Shown here piece after piece: positions 19,369 to 29,600 of a DNA stretch of 54,543 bases. Made by a program: the position numbers and the translations under genes. The notes under the pieces were generated by a model, which had not been told where the DNA came from, did not search any database, and worked only from the letters and a program-made list of their open reading frames with translations. The DNA lies in IMG/VR virus record IMGVR_UViG_3300046461_000068, positions 1 to 54,543 of that record. One strand, 5' to 3'. Each line of letters begins with the position of its first letter. The stretch's first letter is position 1. Source of the stretch: a virus.

Positions 19369-21077
19369 TTGCTGTTTACCCATTCTGCACACGCGATGAA
19401 GACCAGGCGTTTAAGAACGCGCGTTGGTTCAACGAACTCGGAGGCTGTCAGGGCCATGAAGTTGTCTGCTGCTACGATCCCCGGTGTGACGCGCAGCTCG
19501 TAGAGAAGATCGGCCTTGAGTTGCTCAAGGCTTTCACCAAGGTTTACCGTCTCCCGGCGCAAGCCGAGATTGACGGCTGGCCACAGGGCGCGAATTACCT
19601 GTTCCGGTATGCCGCCACATGGTTACAGGCCAAGCCGCAATACGATCACTATCTCTGGCTTGAGCCGGATGCTGTCCCGATAACCCCGGGGTGGATGGAC
19701 ACTCTGGAGGGAGAATACAAACGCGGCAAGAAGCCTTTCATGGGCGAGCGCGTGGATCTCGGAACCGCGCGGCCTGATGTGCCAGTCCACATGTCCGGGA
19801 TAGGCATCTATCAGAACCCGATCTACCTGCTGGCCGGTGAGTGCTACCGCGCCAACGATGTTGCGTGGGACATCGCCGCCAAGGACCAGATCATTCCACA
19901 TGCCCATTTCACCAGCATGATTCAGCACTACTGGAAGCACGGCACTTTCACCCATGCCATGGAAGTCAGGCCGGAGACTGTGATCTTCCATTCCTCAAAG
20001 GATGGAAGCCTGATCGACGTTCTGCGGAAAAAGGCTGCGCCGGACCTTAATCCAAACTCCGTGGAGACGGAACCGACGAGTGGTTCGCCCTCGCGTGAAG
20101 AAATCGGAACTCTCCCGGCGCAGCCCATCCGGAAACTTCGTGGTGACATTTGGGTGCTGGAGGGTGATAAGATCATCAGCGAACAGGTGGTGCAGCATGG
20201 ACGCCTTGATTTTGATACCCTCATTCCTTACGTCACATCACTCATCAGACCCGGTGATACCGTGGTTGATGTTGGTGCTTTTATTGGGGATCATACTGTT
20301 GCGTATTCTCACGCGGTAGGCAAAGCCGGGAAGGTGATGGCCTACGAGCCTAACCCCAATGCGTTCAAGTGCCTCGTTCATAACACCAATGGCATGTCGA
20401 ATGTCTTTGGGTTTTGTCACGCCCTTGGAGCCTCAGACGGTGTAGCAGGACTGGTGGGAGAACATGCCTCAAGCTACATCTCTCATAACAACGAGGAACG
20501 AGGCCCGATCATTCAGGTCAGGCGACTCGACATTGATGCTTCCCTATTCGGGCAACTCGATCTCATTAAGATGGACGTTGAGGGCTATGAACTGAACGCT
20601 CTCAAAGGTATGGAGCTGCTCATCGAGAAGTTTCATCCGAAGATGGTGATTGAGATCAACGAAATTGCTCTCCAGCGGCAACGCGCCATTCCCAAGGATA
20701 TTCTGGACTGGCTCGGAGCGCATGGTTACAATGAAGTTAGCGTTCTTCATCGCCATGGTCCAGACGTTCCCTTCTATGATATTTTGGCCCTCGCCAAACA
20801 ACCACCGGAGATTTCCAGCAGCGTCGGGATGGCCCACACTGACGCACCGCCCGTCGCCGCGCCTCCGGTGGCTGCCCTTTTTAGGCCCACCGTCAAGGAA
20901 GAAATCCAATGGCACGTTGAAGTGCTAAGAGCATTCTGTGAACACGACCCTCAAGCGAAAGCTATGGTTATGCAAAAGCTGGTGTATGCTGGTCTTAGAC
21001 CACCTAACAAGAAAAAGAAACATGCAAAATCCAAGACTAATCAACGGGCCAACGGGAGCGGTGGGGCCACTGCTTAA
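19365..21077 (+). CDS. Glycosyltransferase - FkbM methyltransferase fusion
   Basis: 570 residues, two enzymes in one chain. Residues 1-230 look like a GT-A glycosyltransferase: HYLWLEPDAVPITPGWMD at 95-112 provides the acidic metal and sugar-nucleotide site, and CTRDEDQAF lies at the start. Residues 285-470 are an FkbM-family SAM methyltransferase: DTVVDVGAFIGDHT (SAM-binding loop), MAYEPNPNAF (acidic end of strand 2), LIKMDVEGYELNALKG and MVIEINE. By family it would transfer a sugar and methylate a sugar or similar acceptor. Virion, host-glycan or DNA-base decoration are all possible; no base-modification partner is seen. AAGGAAG precedes the ATG. Confidence 0.8.
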   Translation: MIAVYPFCTRDEDQAFKNARWFNELGGCQGHEVVCCYDPRCDAQLVEKIGLELLKAFTKVYRLPAQAEIDGWPQGANYLFRYAATWLQAKPQYDHYLWLEPDAVPITPGWMDTLEGEYKRGKKPFMGERVDLGTARPDVPVHMSGIGIYQNPIYLLAGECYRANDVAWDIAAKDQIIPHAHFTSMIQHYWKHGTFTHAMEVRPETVIFHSSKDGSLIDVLRKKAAPDLNPNSVETEPTSGSPSREEIGTLPAQPIRKLRGDIWVLEGDKIISEQVVQHGRLDFDTLIPYVTSLIRPGDTVVDVGAFIGDHTVAYSHAVGKAGKVMAYEPNPNAFKCLVHNTNGMSNVFGFCHALGASDGVAGLVGEHASSYISHNNEERGPIIQVRRLDIDASLFGQLDLIKMDVEGYELNALKGMELLIEKFHPKMVIEINEIALQRQRAIPKDILDWLGAHGYNEVSVLHRHGPDVPFYDILALAKQPPEISSSVGMAHTDAPPVAAPPVAALFRPTVKEEIQWHVEVLRAFCEHDPQAKAMVMQKLVYAGLRPPNKKKKHAKSKTNQRANGSGGATA

Positions 21078-21183
21078 AAACGCCAAGCCTGACGGAACCT
21101 GGGACTACAGGCCGGTCAAACGCCGCACATCAAATGATAAAAGTCCTCGACCCCGGACATCAATACCTCCTACTGACGCTTGA
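21022..21183 (+). CDS. Possible small protein overlapping the methyltransferase end
   Basis: 53 residues starting MQNPRLINGPTGAVGPLLKN. It overlaps the genes on both sides (56 bp and 50 bp) in other frames. Its first 30 residues look protein-like, with KPDGTWDYRPVKRR, and fill the 56-bp gap between neighbours. It could equally be a shadow. Confidence 0.35.
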   Translation: MQNPRLINGPTGAVGPLLKNAKPDGTWDYRPVKRRTSNDKSPRPRTSIPPTDA

Positions 21184-21535
21184 TGGCGAGACGCCGCAGG
21201 TTCTGACCTTCGTCAAGCGCGATCACCCACAAGCCAAATATCCCGGCAACAGGGGGCATCACGATGGCACTACCCTGCAAAGTGTCATTCGCGCTTTGAT
21301 TGATCGTGTCGGTTACCTGACAACGCAGGGAGAAATCACCAGTCAGGACACCCGCGAAGACATCGCCATTATCAATAATCTGCGTAACTGTCTTTACCTG
21401 CTGGAACACCGCGCCATGCGGCAACACGGACTCGACCCCAGTTCACTCACTCAATACGATGCCGTCAACAAACCGATGTGCCCGGTGTGCGGTCATGTGA
21501 ACTGTATTCATCCACCCGCAGGTTCAAGCTTGTAA
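21134..21535 (+). CDS. Conserved phage protein with C-terminal zinc motif
   Basis: 133 residues. MIKVLDPGHQYLLLTLDGE, LTFVKRDHPQAKYPGNRGHH and LQSVIRALIDRVGYL are the signature of a small protein conserved in many environmental tailed phages; function unknown. Here it has an added MCPVCGHVNCIH zinc site near the end. It is the last rightward gene and its final 28 bp overlap the final codons of the opposing lysin gene. Confidence 0.8.
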   Translation: MIKVLDPGHQYLLLTLDGETPQVLTFVKRDHPQAKYPGNRGHHDGTTLQSVIRALIDRVGYLTTQGEITSQDTREDIAIINNLRNCLYLLEHRAMRQHGLDPSSLTQYDAVNKPMCPVCGHVNCIHPPAGSSL

Positions 21536-21990
21536 GTCTTCCCATCAACAACGGCGGGAACGTCCGGCCATAGCTCGTAGAGATAGATTCGATTGGTATC
21601 CCCGGAGTTGTGGGTGGTCTTCGGGTTGAGTATCTGCGACAGACAGTAGGCAGTTTCGCCTGTCTTGTCGTCGGGACCGATCTCTCCGATCACGCCCATG
21701 CTCATCACGCCGGTCAGCAGATTGGTGGCGCGGCCCTGGCAGCCCATAACCACTCCAGGCACCATCGCCCTGACCTGAGGCGGAATAACGATGTATTTAT
21801 CCACATCGGCGTTGAGGAATTTTCCCCCGTTGTAGTAAGCTGTCTGCGACTGGTGAAACTGGTCGTCGTAGTCGGGGCCGCTTCCGTCGTTGCAAACGTC
21901 AAGGTCACTCCGGAACCAGATGTAACGACCACAGGCAAATTCGTAGATGGTGACTGGTGGGATGATGAGCAGTTCATTGAAGTGGTCCAT
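21508..21990 (-). CDS. GH75-like glycan hydrolase, probable endolysin
   Basis: 160 residues. NADVDKYIVIPPQVR at 60-75, the following GCQGRATNLLTG, VIGEIGPDDKTGE at 98-110 and YCLSQILN match the conserved core of glycoside hydrolase family 75 (chitosanase-type; the Asp and Glu in this core act in catalysis). Family members and relatives appear as lysins or wall-active enzymes in phages. No signal peptide or wall-binding domain is seen. It is the last late gene on the leftward strand, far from the holin at 42453. Confidence in the fold is moderate, in a lysin role somewhat lower. Confidence 0.6.
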   Translation of the reverse strand: MDHFNELLIIPPVTIYEFACGRYIWFRSDLDVCNDGSGPDYDDQFHQSQTAYYNGGKFLNADVDKYIVIPPQVRAMVPGVVMGCQGRATNLLTGVMSMGVIGEIGPDDKTGETAYCLSQILNPKTTHNSGDTNRIYLYELWPDVPAVVDGKTYKLEPAGG

Positions 21991-21995
21991 GATGT

Positions 21996-23603
21996 TTATC
22001 CTGAGTAAACGGGACGTTTCCCCTTCCCGCGTGAACCTTTCGGTTCGGTGCTTGGCTTGTAGTAATGCGCTCCGAGCATTGCTGGAATCATAACAAAGAC
22101 AGCGTTCCTGAGTGACCTTAGCACCTTGGCGTTGAACTCCTCTGGAACCCCGGTCTGATCGGCCATGCTCTTGGAGAATTCATGGATGCCTTCCTCTGTG
22201 AAGATGGGGCCAAGTTCAGCGGTAACAAACTCCGCCCAGTGATAGAAGTCATTGGGTGCGTTCCCGAATGGAGCCGGAACATCGGTGCCACCAAAGCCGT
22301 AACCTTTCATCATTGTGCCCACGAAGTTGATGAACGGATGCACTTTCCCCAGGGCATAGTTTCCAAAGATGGTGGGAGCCTGCTTTGGGTTCATTGCCAT
22401 TCTCACCACGGTTCGGATCATCGACGTCTCGCCGCCGGTAGGATTGAGAATGCTTCCGTCCGGTGCTTTGATAGATGCCCAGTCCGGGGAATCGAAATCA
22501 CCCACGTTCACGTTCTCGTCGCTGCCAAAGAAGTGCTTGAGCAACATCTGATTCAATAACAGAATGGAACTTCCCACTGCGGCTATGCGAATCCACTGCC
22601 TGATGTTGTAACCCGCGATGTAACGCGCCTCCGGGCTGGCATCAGACCACACCTTCCTGAGCGTGTCGCCAATCACGGGCAACTTATTCAGGTTATGTCG
22701 GGCCAGGATCTGAGATGACTGAAGCAGATCGACGGGCCGCATCACCCGCGCGACATCCAGGGAAGGAGCGAACTCAATACCCCGGGCAGCCTTGCCGAAT
22801 TTTCCAGAGAGAGCCAGTGCCGCAGAAGGACCAGGCGCACCAGTCATGTGATTCACATAAGTTGACGCCCTTTTCCGCAGCTCATCCGTCTTCAGATGCT
22901 CCGGTGCGCCATCCATGACAGCATCCCAGCCGAAACCCCGGAGTTCTTTCAGCCCCAGGAAGCTGTGACTGAGCATTCGTCCTATCTTCCCGAAGAATCC
23001 TGCCCGGTGCTGAACGTCATCGTAGATCTTGCGCGGATCGGCAGCCAGACCGCTGGTGATTTTCTCGTCAAACCTGGGGTCGAGCATGATGCGCTGACCA
23101 ATGGCGCGAGCCTGGGATTCACTCATCGACTTGATGGAGTCCACCCATGTTTTTCCGAATCCCTTCCACATCACGGGGTCGAAGGCATACGGCCATGCAT
23201 GAGTGCCGTGCAGTGCCGTGGAGTGACCGAAGACCTTGAGGGAATACGGAGCCTGGTAAGCACCAGTGAAGAACCTGTTGAGTGGCGACTTCTCGGTGCC
23301 TGCCACGAAATCCCTGGCCTGACGCAACATCTGTTGCCTGTTGCGGTCAGCCAGCAGCAGGTTTTTACTCCGGGGTTTCACCGCCTTTGGTGTCGCCAGC
23401 ACTTTTGCCACCTCCTCCGGGACCATGCGAACCCCGGTCCTTTTGTAGATGTCATCCGAAAGCCTGGTGGTTAGCTCCTTGAAATCCGGGTATCCATATC
23501 TTCCCGGCTGCTTCAGATATTTCTCTTTGGCGTAATCCCAGAGTTCCTTGGCATCCCTGATGGTGTAACAAGGCGAGACTGAGATGCTTGGGACGGTAGG
23601 CAT
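21996..23603 (-). CDS. Large polyvalent-protein-associated C-terminal domain protein
   Basis: 535 residues. It has the features of the C-terminal region of very large phage internal proteins: FTGAYQAPYSLKVFGHSTAL, a long helical middle, SSILLLNQMLLKHFFG (hydrophobic, about 360-375), and FINFVGTMMKGYG with an ALGKVHPFI core (LPD38-like by memory). In other phages these sequences are fused to giant ejected proteins; here they are a separate gene whose start shares the stop base of the 2015-residue gene upstream. A role in the ejected internal core is inferred. Confidence 0.65.
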   Translation of the reverse strand: MPTVPSISVSPCYTIRDAKELWDYAKEKYLKQPGRYGYPDFKELTTRLSDDIYKRTGVRMVPEEVAKVLATPKAVKPRSKNLLLADRNRQQMLRQARDFVAGTEKSPLNRFFTGAYQAPYSLKVFGHSTALHGTHAWPYAFDPVMWKGFGKTWVDSIKSMSESQARAIGQRIMLDPRFDEKITSGLAADPRKIYDDVQHRAGFFGKIGRMLSHSFLGLKELRGFGWDAVMDGAPEHLKTDELRKRASTYVNHMTGAPGPSAALALSGKFGKAARGIEFAPSLDVARVMRPVDLLQSSQILARHNLNKLPVIGDTLRKVWSDASPEARYIAGYNIRQWIRIAAVGSSILLLNQMLLKHFFGSDENVNVGDFDSPDWASIKAPDGSILNPTGGETSMIRTVVRMAMNPKQAPTIFGNYALGKVHPFINFVGTMMKGYGFGGTDVPAPFGNAPNDFYHWAEFVTAELGPIFTEEGIHEFSKSMADQTGVPEEFNAKVLRSLRNAVFVMIPAMLGAHYYKPSTEPKGSRGKGKRPVYSG

Positions 23604-26600
23604 TAGCAGGGCTTTCTCTTTTTGCTGATTCCCTTGGTGGCAGTGTCGATGGTGGCCGGACCTTTTCGGTCAGTTTTGATCCGGCCCAGCTCGTTGTCGA
23701 TCGAATTATACAGCTCGGCGGTGTCCTTCATGTATTGCGACTGGGCCTTGGTGGTCTTATCGGCAATCTGCCTGGCTTCAGCTTCCTCTGGCACCATTGA
23801 TTCCCGGCCTCTTATCTCCCTGAATCGACGCATAAGCCCGGTGAAGGATGACGCCGTGCGCGGGTCAATGGGTGCAGATCCATCGAGAGTCTTCAGGGTG
23901 TCCCGGGCCACGGCATCCATGGGACGATAAGCATTGGTGAAGTCTTCCTCTGCTCTCTGAGCTGCGTTGAATTTCCTTTCCAGATCCGCATCGTGCGGGT
24001 GCTTCATCAGCGCATCCCCGGCCTCGTTAGTGGCTGCCTGCAAGTCATCCAGATGTGCCCGGGCCTTCCCCATATCAGCGGCGGTCACCTTCCCGGTCTT
24101 GTGAAAATTATCGACCACACCCTTGATGTCGCCTCCTGCGGCCAGCCATTCCCTGCCTTGGGTCAGGGATTCGTGCCACCCGATTGGTGGACGTCGCGGC
24201 TCAGTTTCCACGGTGGGAACCGGCTCTTTGGCAGCAACAGCTCTGGTGGTTGGCGACAGAGCCTCGACCATCCGCGAAGGAGTCATGTCTCCTTTGAGGA
24301 TCATGTCGCGCATCTGAGAGTCCATGTCCCAATGCTTTGCGCGATCCGCCAGACTGCGGAGTTCAGCCAGCTTATGGGCTACATCGGCAGGATTTTCGAC
24401 ATTGACTCCTAATGCCCGGGCTTTTTCCGGGTGCCGTGCCGCGCCAGCCACGGAACTGATGTGCTGGTTCAACTCTCTCTGAAGTGCGCTGGCTCTTTTC
24501 CCCGCGTCGGCCATGGCTTGCATGGCTGTGTCATCGGATGACAGCAGATCGAGCTGATGTGAGTGCGGATGGCCGCCCAGATTCGCCCGGACACCTCGGA
24601 TCAAATTGCCAACCGACTGGCCGCTTTCTCCACCAAGGGCGGCCTTTATCCCAACGCGCTGAAGCCCTTCATTGCCTGGGGCGGCTTCTGCGATCGCTTG
24701 AGCCTGCGCGTCGGATATGCGGCCAGACTGGTGTAGTCCAAAGAGCGATTCGCCGCTTCCTCGCGCGATTGAGAATCCGGCTTTGCCAGTTCCCCGCGCC
24801 AGAAGTCCTCTGGACTCGGCTGCTTGCTGCGTGATCCCTGAATTCCTGAAGTAGTTTGCATAATCTGCTACGCTCCCTTGGTTGTCTCTGATGTTTAGTT
24901 CCGCGTCAAGCCGCGCTGCCTGACGCGCGTCGAATCCGTTCACCTCGCGGTGGATCTGTGAAGGGATGGTTTTTTCCCCGGTGCGCTTTGCCAGATCGAA
25001 CCTGTGCCGTCCGGAAATCAGCTCCAGCTTTCCATTGCGACGCTCCCAGAGCTGCACGGGAGGAGTTCCAACTCTCTCGTATTTTCCAGCCAGTGGTTCC
25101 ACCACGCCCTGCTCGTTTGCCCCGGACTTAAACTGGGGCACATCCTTGCTCAAGGAGATCTTGTTCAGAGGAACCTCTGAGATCGGATAGCCGGTGGCGT
25201 GAGTGGCAGTGTCCGGCGGAGCTGGAAGTGCCAGCCGTGGTTTCAGTTTAATGAACTCACCCTCGATGTCCGGAGGATTAAGATCCCTGCCAGGAAAAGG
25301 ATGACCGCGATTCGCTTCATCGAGCATGTCCGGAACTGAAAACGACTGCGGCCTGCCAGCTCTTTGCTGGAAAAAAGCCTGCGCTTCTTTGAATCGCCTC
25401 ATTTCCGAGTCGTCTCTCAGGTTGACGAATTGCTCCCATTCCCTGGGAGAAAGCGGAGGGCCGGAAGCATTTTCAAACTTGGTGTGCTTCTGCTGCAATT
25501 TTCGATACATCGCCTCATCGTGTTCGGCCTTAGTGATGTCGCCATTATCCAGTGAGCCTTTCAGTCCGGCGTCACTCATGGTTGACAGCTCCTGCATCCG
25601 GGTTTCAGGATCTACAACCAGCGGTATTTCGCGTGCAGTTTTCGGCGGAGTAACCTTGTGCGCGGTGAGTTGATCTCGATCCGGTTTCTTAATCCCAATG
25701 CCTTGCTTCTCCAGGTATGCGGCACGATCCCTGAGAACCTGTTCCACCTCGGGCGGGACCAGTGGCATGGCGTTGATCTTTGCGATCGCTGCATCGGCCT
25801 GGGCCTGGCTGTAGGTCTTCGGACCAACATCTTTCTGCCAGCCGTCGATCATTCTTTTGCGGCTCGCCAGTGCTTCTTCCTTGAATTGCTGCGCCAGCTT
25901 GTAGGCCTTGTTGAAATCGCCCATCGCCTTGGCGTTTATCATCTCCCGCAGTGGAGACACCGGAGGAGGCGCGGCCTTGCCGCCAGCTCTTGGCGGAACG
26001 AATGGAATTATGTCGCCGCCAGCGGTCTGGCTACCCTGTTGTTGCGGCTGTTGCTGCGGGATGGACGAAAGATGCTTTGCGATCCCTGGGACCGGCGGTT
26101 GCGGAGGAGGTTTAGGCTTCTGGAACTCCAGTCCCCCCGGGGGAATTGGAACTTCCCGCTCCGGCCTTGTCGGTTCTGCGGATTTTTGCGTCCAGTCCAG
26201 CTTGGTGCTTCTGCTGCTCGGATCGAATGTAGTCCCGCTCGACTGCGCTTGGCTCCCAGGTGTCCCATCCTTCTCCCCAGACTCCAGATCCGCTTCGTGG
26301 GGTTTCATCCCCTTCATCAACTTCAGCTCCTCGTCGATCTGGTGAATCTCCGCTTCGCTGACTTTCCATTCCGGCAATTTACCCGTCTGTCGGAAATGTC
26401 CAATCTCATCCTGAATGGTGAGGCCGATGGCGGTCGCGTCTCCTTCGGCCAGATCAATACGGTAGCCTTTGGTTTCCCCGGGGATAGGCGCACGCACATC
26501 GCCTCCCACAAACACACCTGGCATTTTCGTTCTACGGCTTCCGTCACCAAGGGTTTCCACGAACCCTCCCTTTTTCCCCACCTTGGTTAAGGTGATACCC

Positions 26601-29600
26601 TTCGGCAGCCATGCCGTGTTATTCTCACCGCCCAGGAAATTCTCAACGTGGGCAACTTTGAAGGTGTAGTCAGCCCTGGGGTTATCCTCGGAAGGACCGA
26701 CATGAACTGTTCTGCTCCCATCGGGATTTGCAGTAACATGATCTATGGTCCCGGTTACCAGTTCGACATTGCCTTTGCTGACATGATCCAGGATGCGTCG
26801 ATCCTGATTGATGCTGGCCTCCGGGCCAAATTTGTGCCGGGTAACCACGGTCACTTTTTTGGTTCCCAGGTCCAGTGATCCGAGGACAGCCTGCGTCACG
26901 GCATTGCTGCCGCCATACACCATGCCTTCTTTTCCGTTGGTCAGATTCTTGAACCGCTCAGTGCTTGCCCAGCCGGTATATTGAGACCCGGGGTAAGGTC
27001 TGATTGCTGGTTTTGTCCCAGGGAAAAGGGCCACCCTGCTTGCGGGAATGGTCTTTATGTTTACGAGAGCATTACCCCTTCTCTCGCCAGTAATAACATG
27101 AACACTGCCATCCGGTTGGTCGATGATGTTTACGACTTCCGTGTTGGTCCGGATTTCCGCACCGCCATTTCTGGCGGTCTCGATTTTTGCGTTAAAGTAG
27201 TCTCGCCCTGTTGAACCCCGCGCTCCCCTTCCGACATTGAACAGCTCCAGGGATTCCTTTGCAGCACCACCAGCCCTGGCTCCAGCCTCTATGCCCAGAA
27301 CCCTGAGTCCCTCGTAAGGAAGATGACCGAGCATCTTAGATCCGGCTGCTCCAATCCCGACTACAACCACATCGTAATTTTGCCCGGACTTCTCCCAGAG
27401 TTTGTGCTGCTCCCTGAAATTATCCCATAGAGCCTGCTGCTTATCGCCCCAGTCCTGCCTTTCCTCCCTGGTTATTCTCCTGGATTCAGACAGTTTCTCG
27501 TAGCGAAGCACTGCATTCTGCAAACCGGCTGCGTCATCCTCCAGTTGATGGAGTTGAACCTGTTCTTCAGGTTGAAGCTTGGTAGGCTCGGTTGTTTTAA
27601 TTATCTTGCCAGAAGCGTCCCTGCCTTCCCGCCGTTCGCCGGACAGGAGGCGTCCCAGCTCATGCGTTTTTTCCACCGGGATGGGAAGCGGGTCTTCACC
27701 ACGGGCAATCCGCGCGGTGTTCTCTATTCTCAGGTCGTGCAGTTCGTCATCGAGCTGTTTGGCGCGAAGTTGCTCCGGGGTTGATGGTCCCCCTTCAGCT
27801 TTGGCCTTGTCCTCGATCGCCTTAACCAGAGCGTCTCTTTCCTGGGTCTTCAGGATCGACGGTCTTTCTCCGCGTTTGTAGATGTCGGAGATTTCCTTCT
27901 GGAGTGCCTTGAGACGGACAGCATCCGTGTCGGCTTCCGGGGCTTGCTGTGGCGCACCCTTGATTGCTTCAGTGGCGATCTCCCGGAAACCACCCTTCTT
28001 AATAATCAGCTCTCCCTCGGATTCGTTACCTGCGGCAACAACATCTTCGCGCCGGACAAATCCCTTTGTTACTTTCGCCCCGCGCTTGGCCGCATTCACT
28101 CCAAAGTCAGGAAGTGTTGAAACAGAAATGTGGTCACCGACACCTTGGCCGGTTGCACCATGCTCGTAGCCTTCGACCCTGGTGACAGGGATGAGTTCAT
28201 CTCCGTAATGGAGTTTCAGGACTCTTTGGAGATCGTCATAATACGCGGGGTAATCTTCGTGCCTTAAAGCATCAACCAATCCCTGCCCTTCCTGACCGTG
28301 CGTGTAGCGGTCAATGGCGGCTGCGACAATGGGATGCTCCTGGTTGATCCCTTCCTCGATCAAGCCATCTCCGATCGGCTTCGGCTCATGCTTCGGACCA
28401 CCCATGTTCTCATCAAGGATCTTCTGCTGCGCGGCTTCGTCCTTGGCGGCATACATTTCACCGATGCGCTTTTCGATTCCGCCCTTGGATGACTCAGGGG
28501 TTGGTGGCAAAGCGTCCGGAGGAAGTTCACCAGCGATCTGCTTGTTGAGGTGATCTATCTCATCAATTTTTGCCTGAATCTTTTCAGGCGGCATACCTGG
28601 GACATTTTTCAGCAGCTCAACTTCATGCTGCGCTTCCTTGACTCGTCTTTCCCATCCGCCTATTTGCCCTGGTGTCGCTTTTGGTGCCTCGGATACCACG
28701 GGCGCGGCGTTGGGGACGGGTTCTGTGCGTGGTAGCTGCCCCCCTGCTGCCGCTCCTTGCGGCGTTCCGACAACATAATCGCTATCGCCTGGGATCGGGA
28801 TTGAACCATCGGGCCGTGCTTGCTGCCCGAGTGCAGTTCCCCCGCCTTGAACTTGTGCATCACCTGGTTGCTTGGCATAAGGTTGAACTCCTGGTATTTC
28901 CTGCGTTTGGATTGGCGGCTTCGCCAATGGCTCTGTCCCCGGCCCCGGAATTGGTGGGCCTGGAATCGGCTCCTGAAATTTTACTTCACCGACACTGCTC
29001 TCAAAATCCGCCGGGTTAAAGATACCGGGAGGAGGCGGAACGGCTCCTGGTTTGGGAATCCCCGGGCGAGCTATGTCGCCCATGGCTTTAAGTCCGGCGA
29101 GCTGCGCCAGATCGAACACGGTTCCTATTCCAGCATCATATCTTTCCTGTGATCCAGCCGGAGTCTGGTCTGCCGCATGAATCTCTTTAGCCCGATTGTA
29201 AACCTGCTCCGGGAAGTCCATCCCTGCTCTCAGGGGTGGAAAATACAATCCCAGCCACTGCTTAATACCTTCAGGAGTAGTAGGAGCCTGAGTTGGAATT
29301 CCGGCGGATCTCGCCCACTGCTCTCCGGTCTGAGGCACCATGCCTGAAATATATTTCCCAACCGCCGAAGCGGTCTTCCCAAATGGTGCTGGGTAACCAC
29401 TCCAGTCCACCGGATTGTATTGAGACGCCGCGTTCTTCTGAGTGAATGCCATGTATCTCTGGAACATCCCCATGGCACCATCGGTGGCGGGAGTGGAAGA
29501 AACAGGAGCGGATGGTTGAGGCTGCGCTGTTGCGGCAGGCTTATTGCCGCCAGTGACCTGTTCCCAGGATAACGCCCCGGAGCTGTCAGGCTGCTGCGGT

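Noticed and set aside
25658-26590. Long rightward ORF (310 aa) opposite the giant protein gene
   Set aside because: It is Arg/Leu-rich shadow coding antisense to a strongly supported gene; its frame mirrors the codon bias of the real gene and it has no motif.
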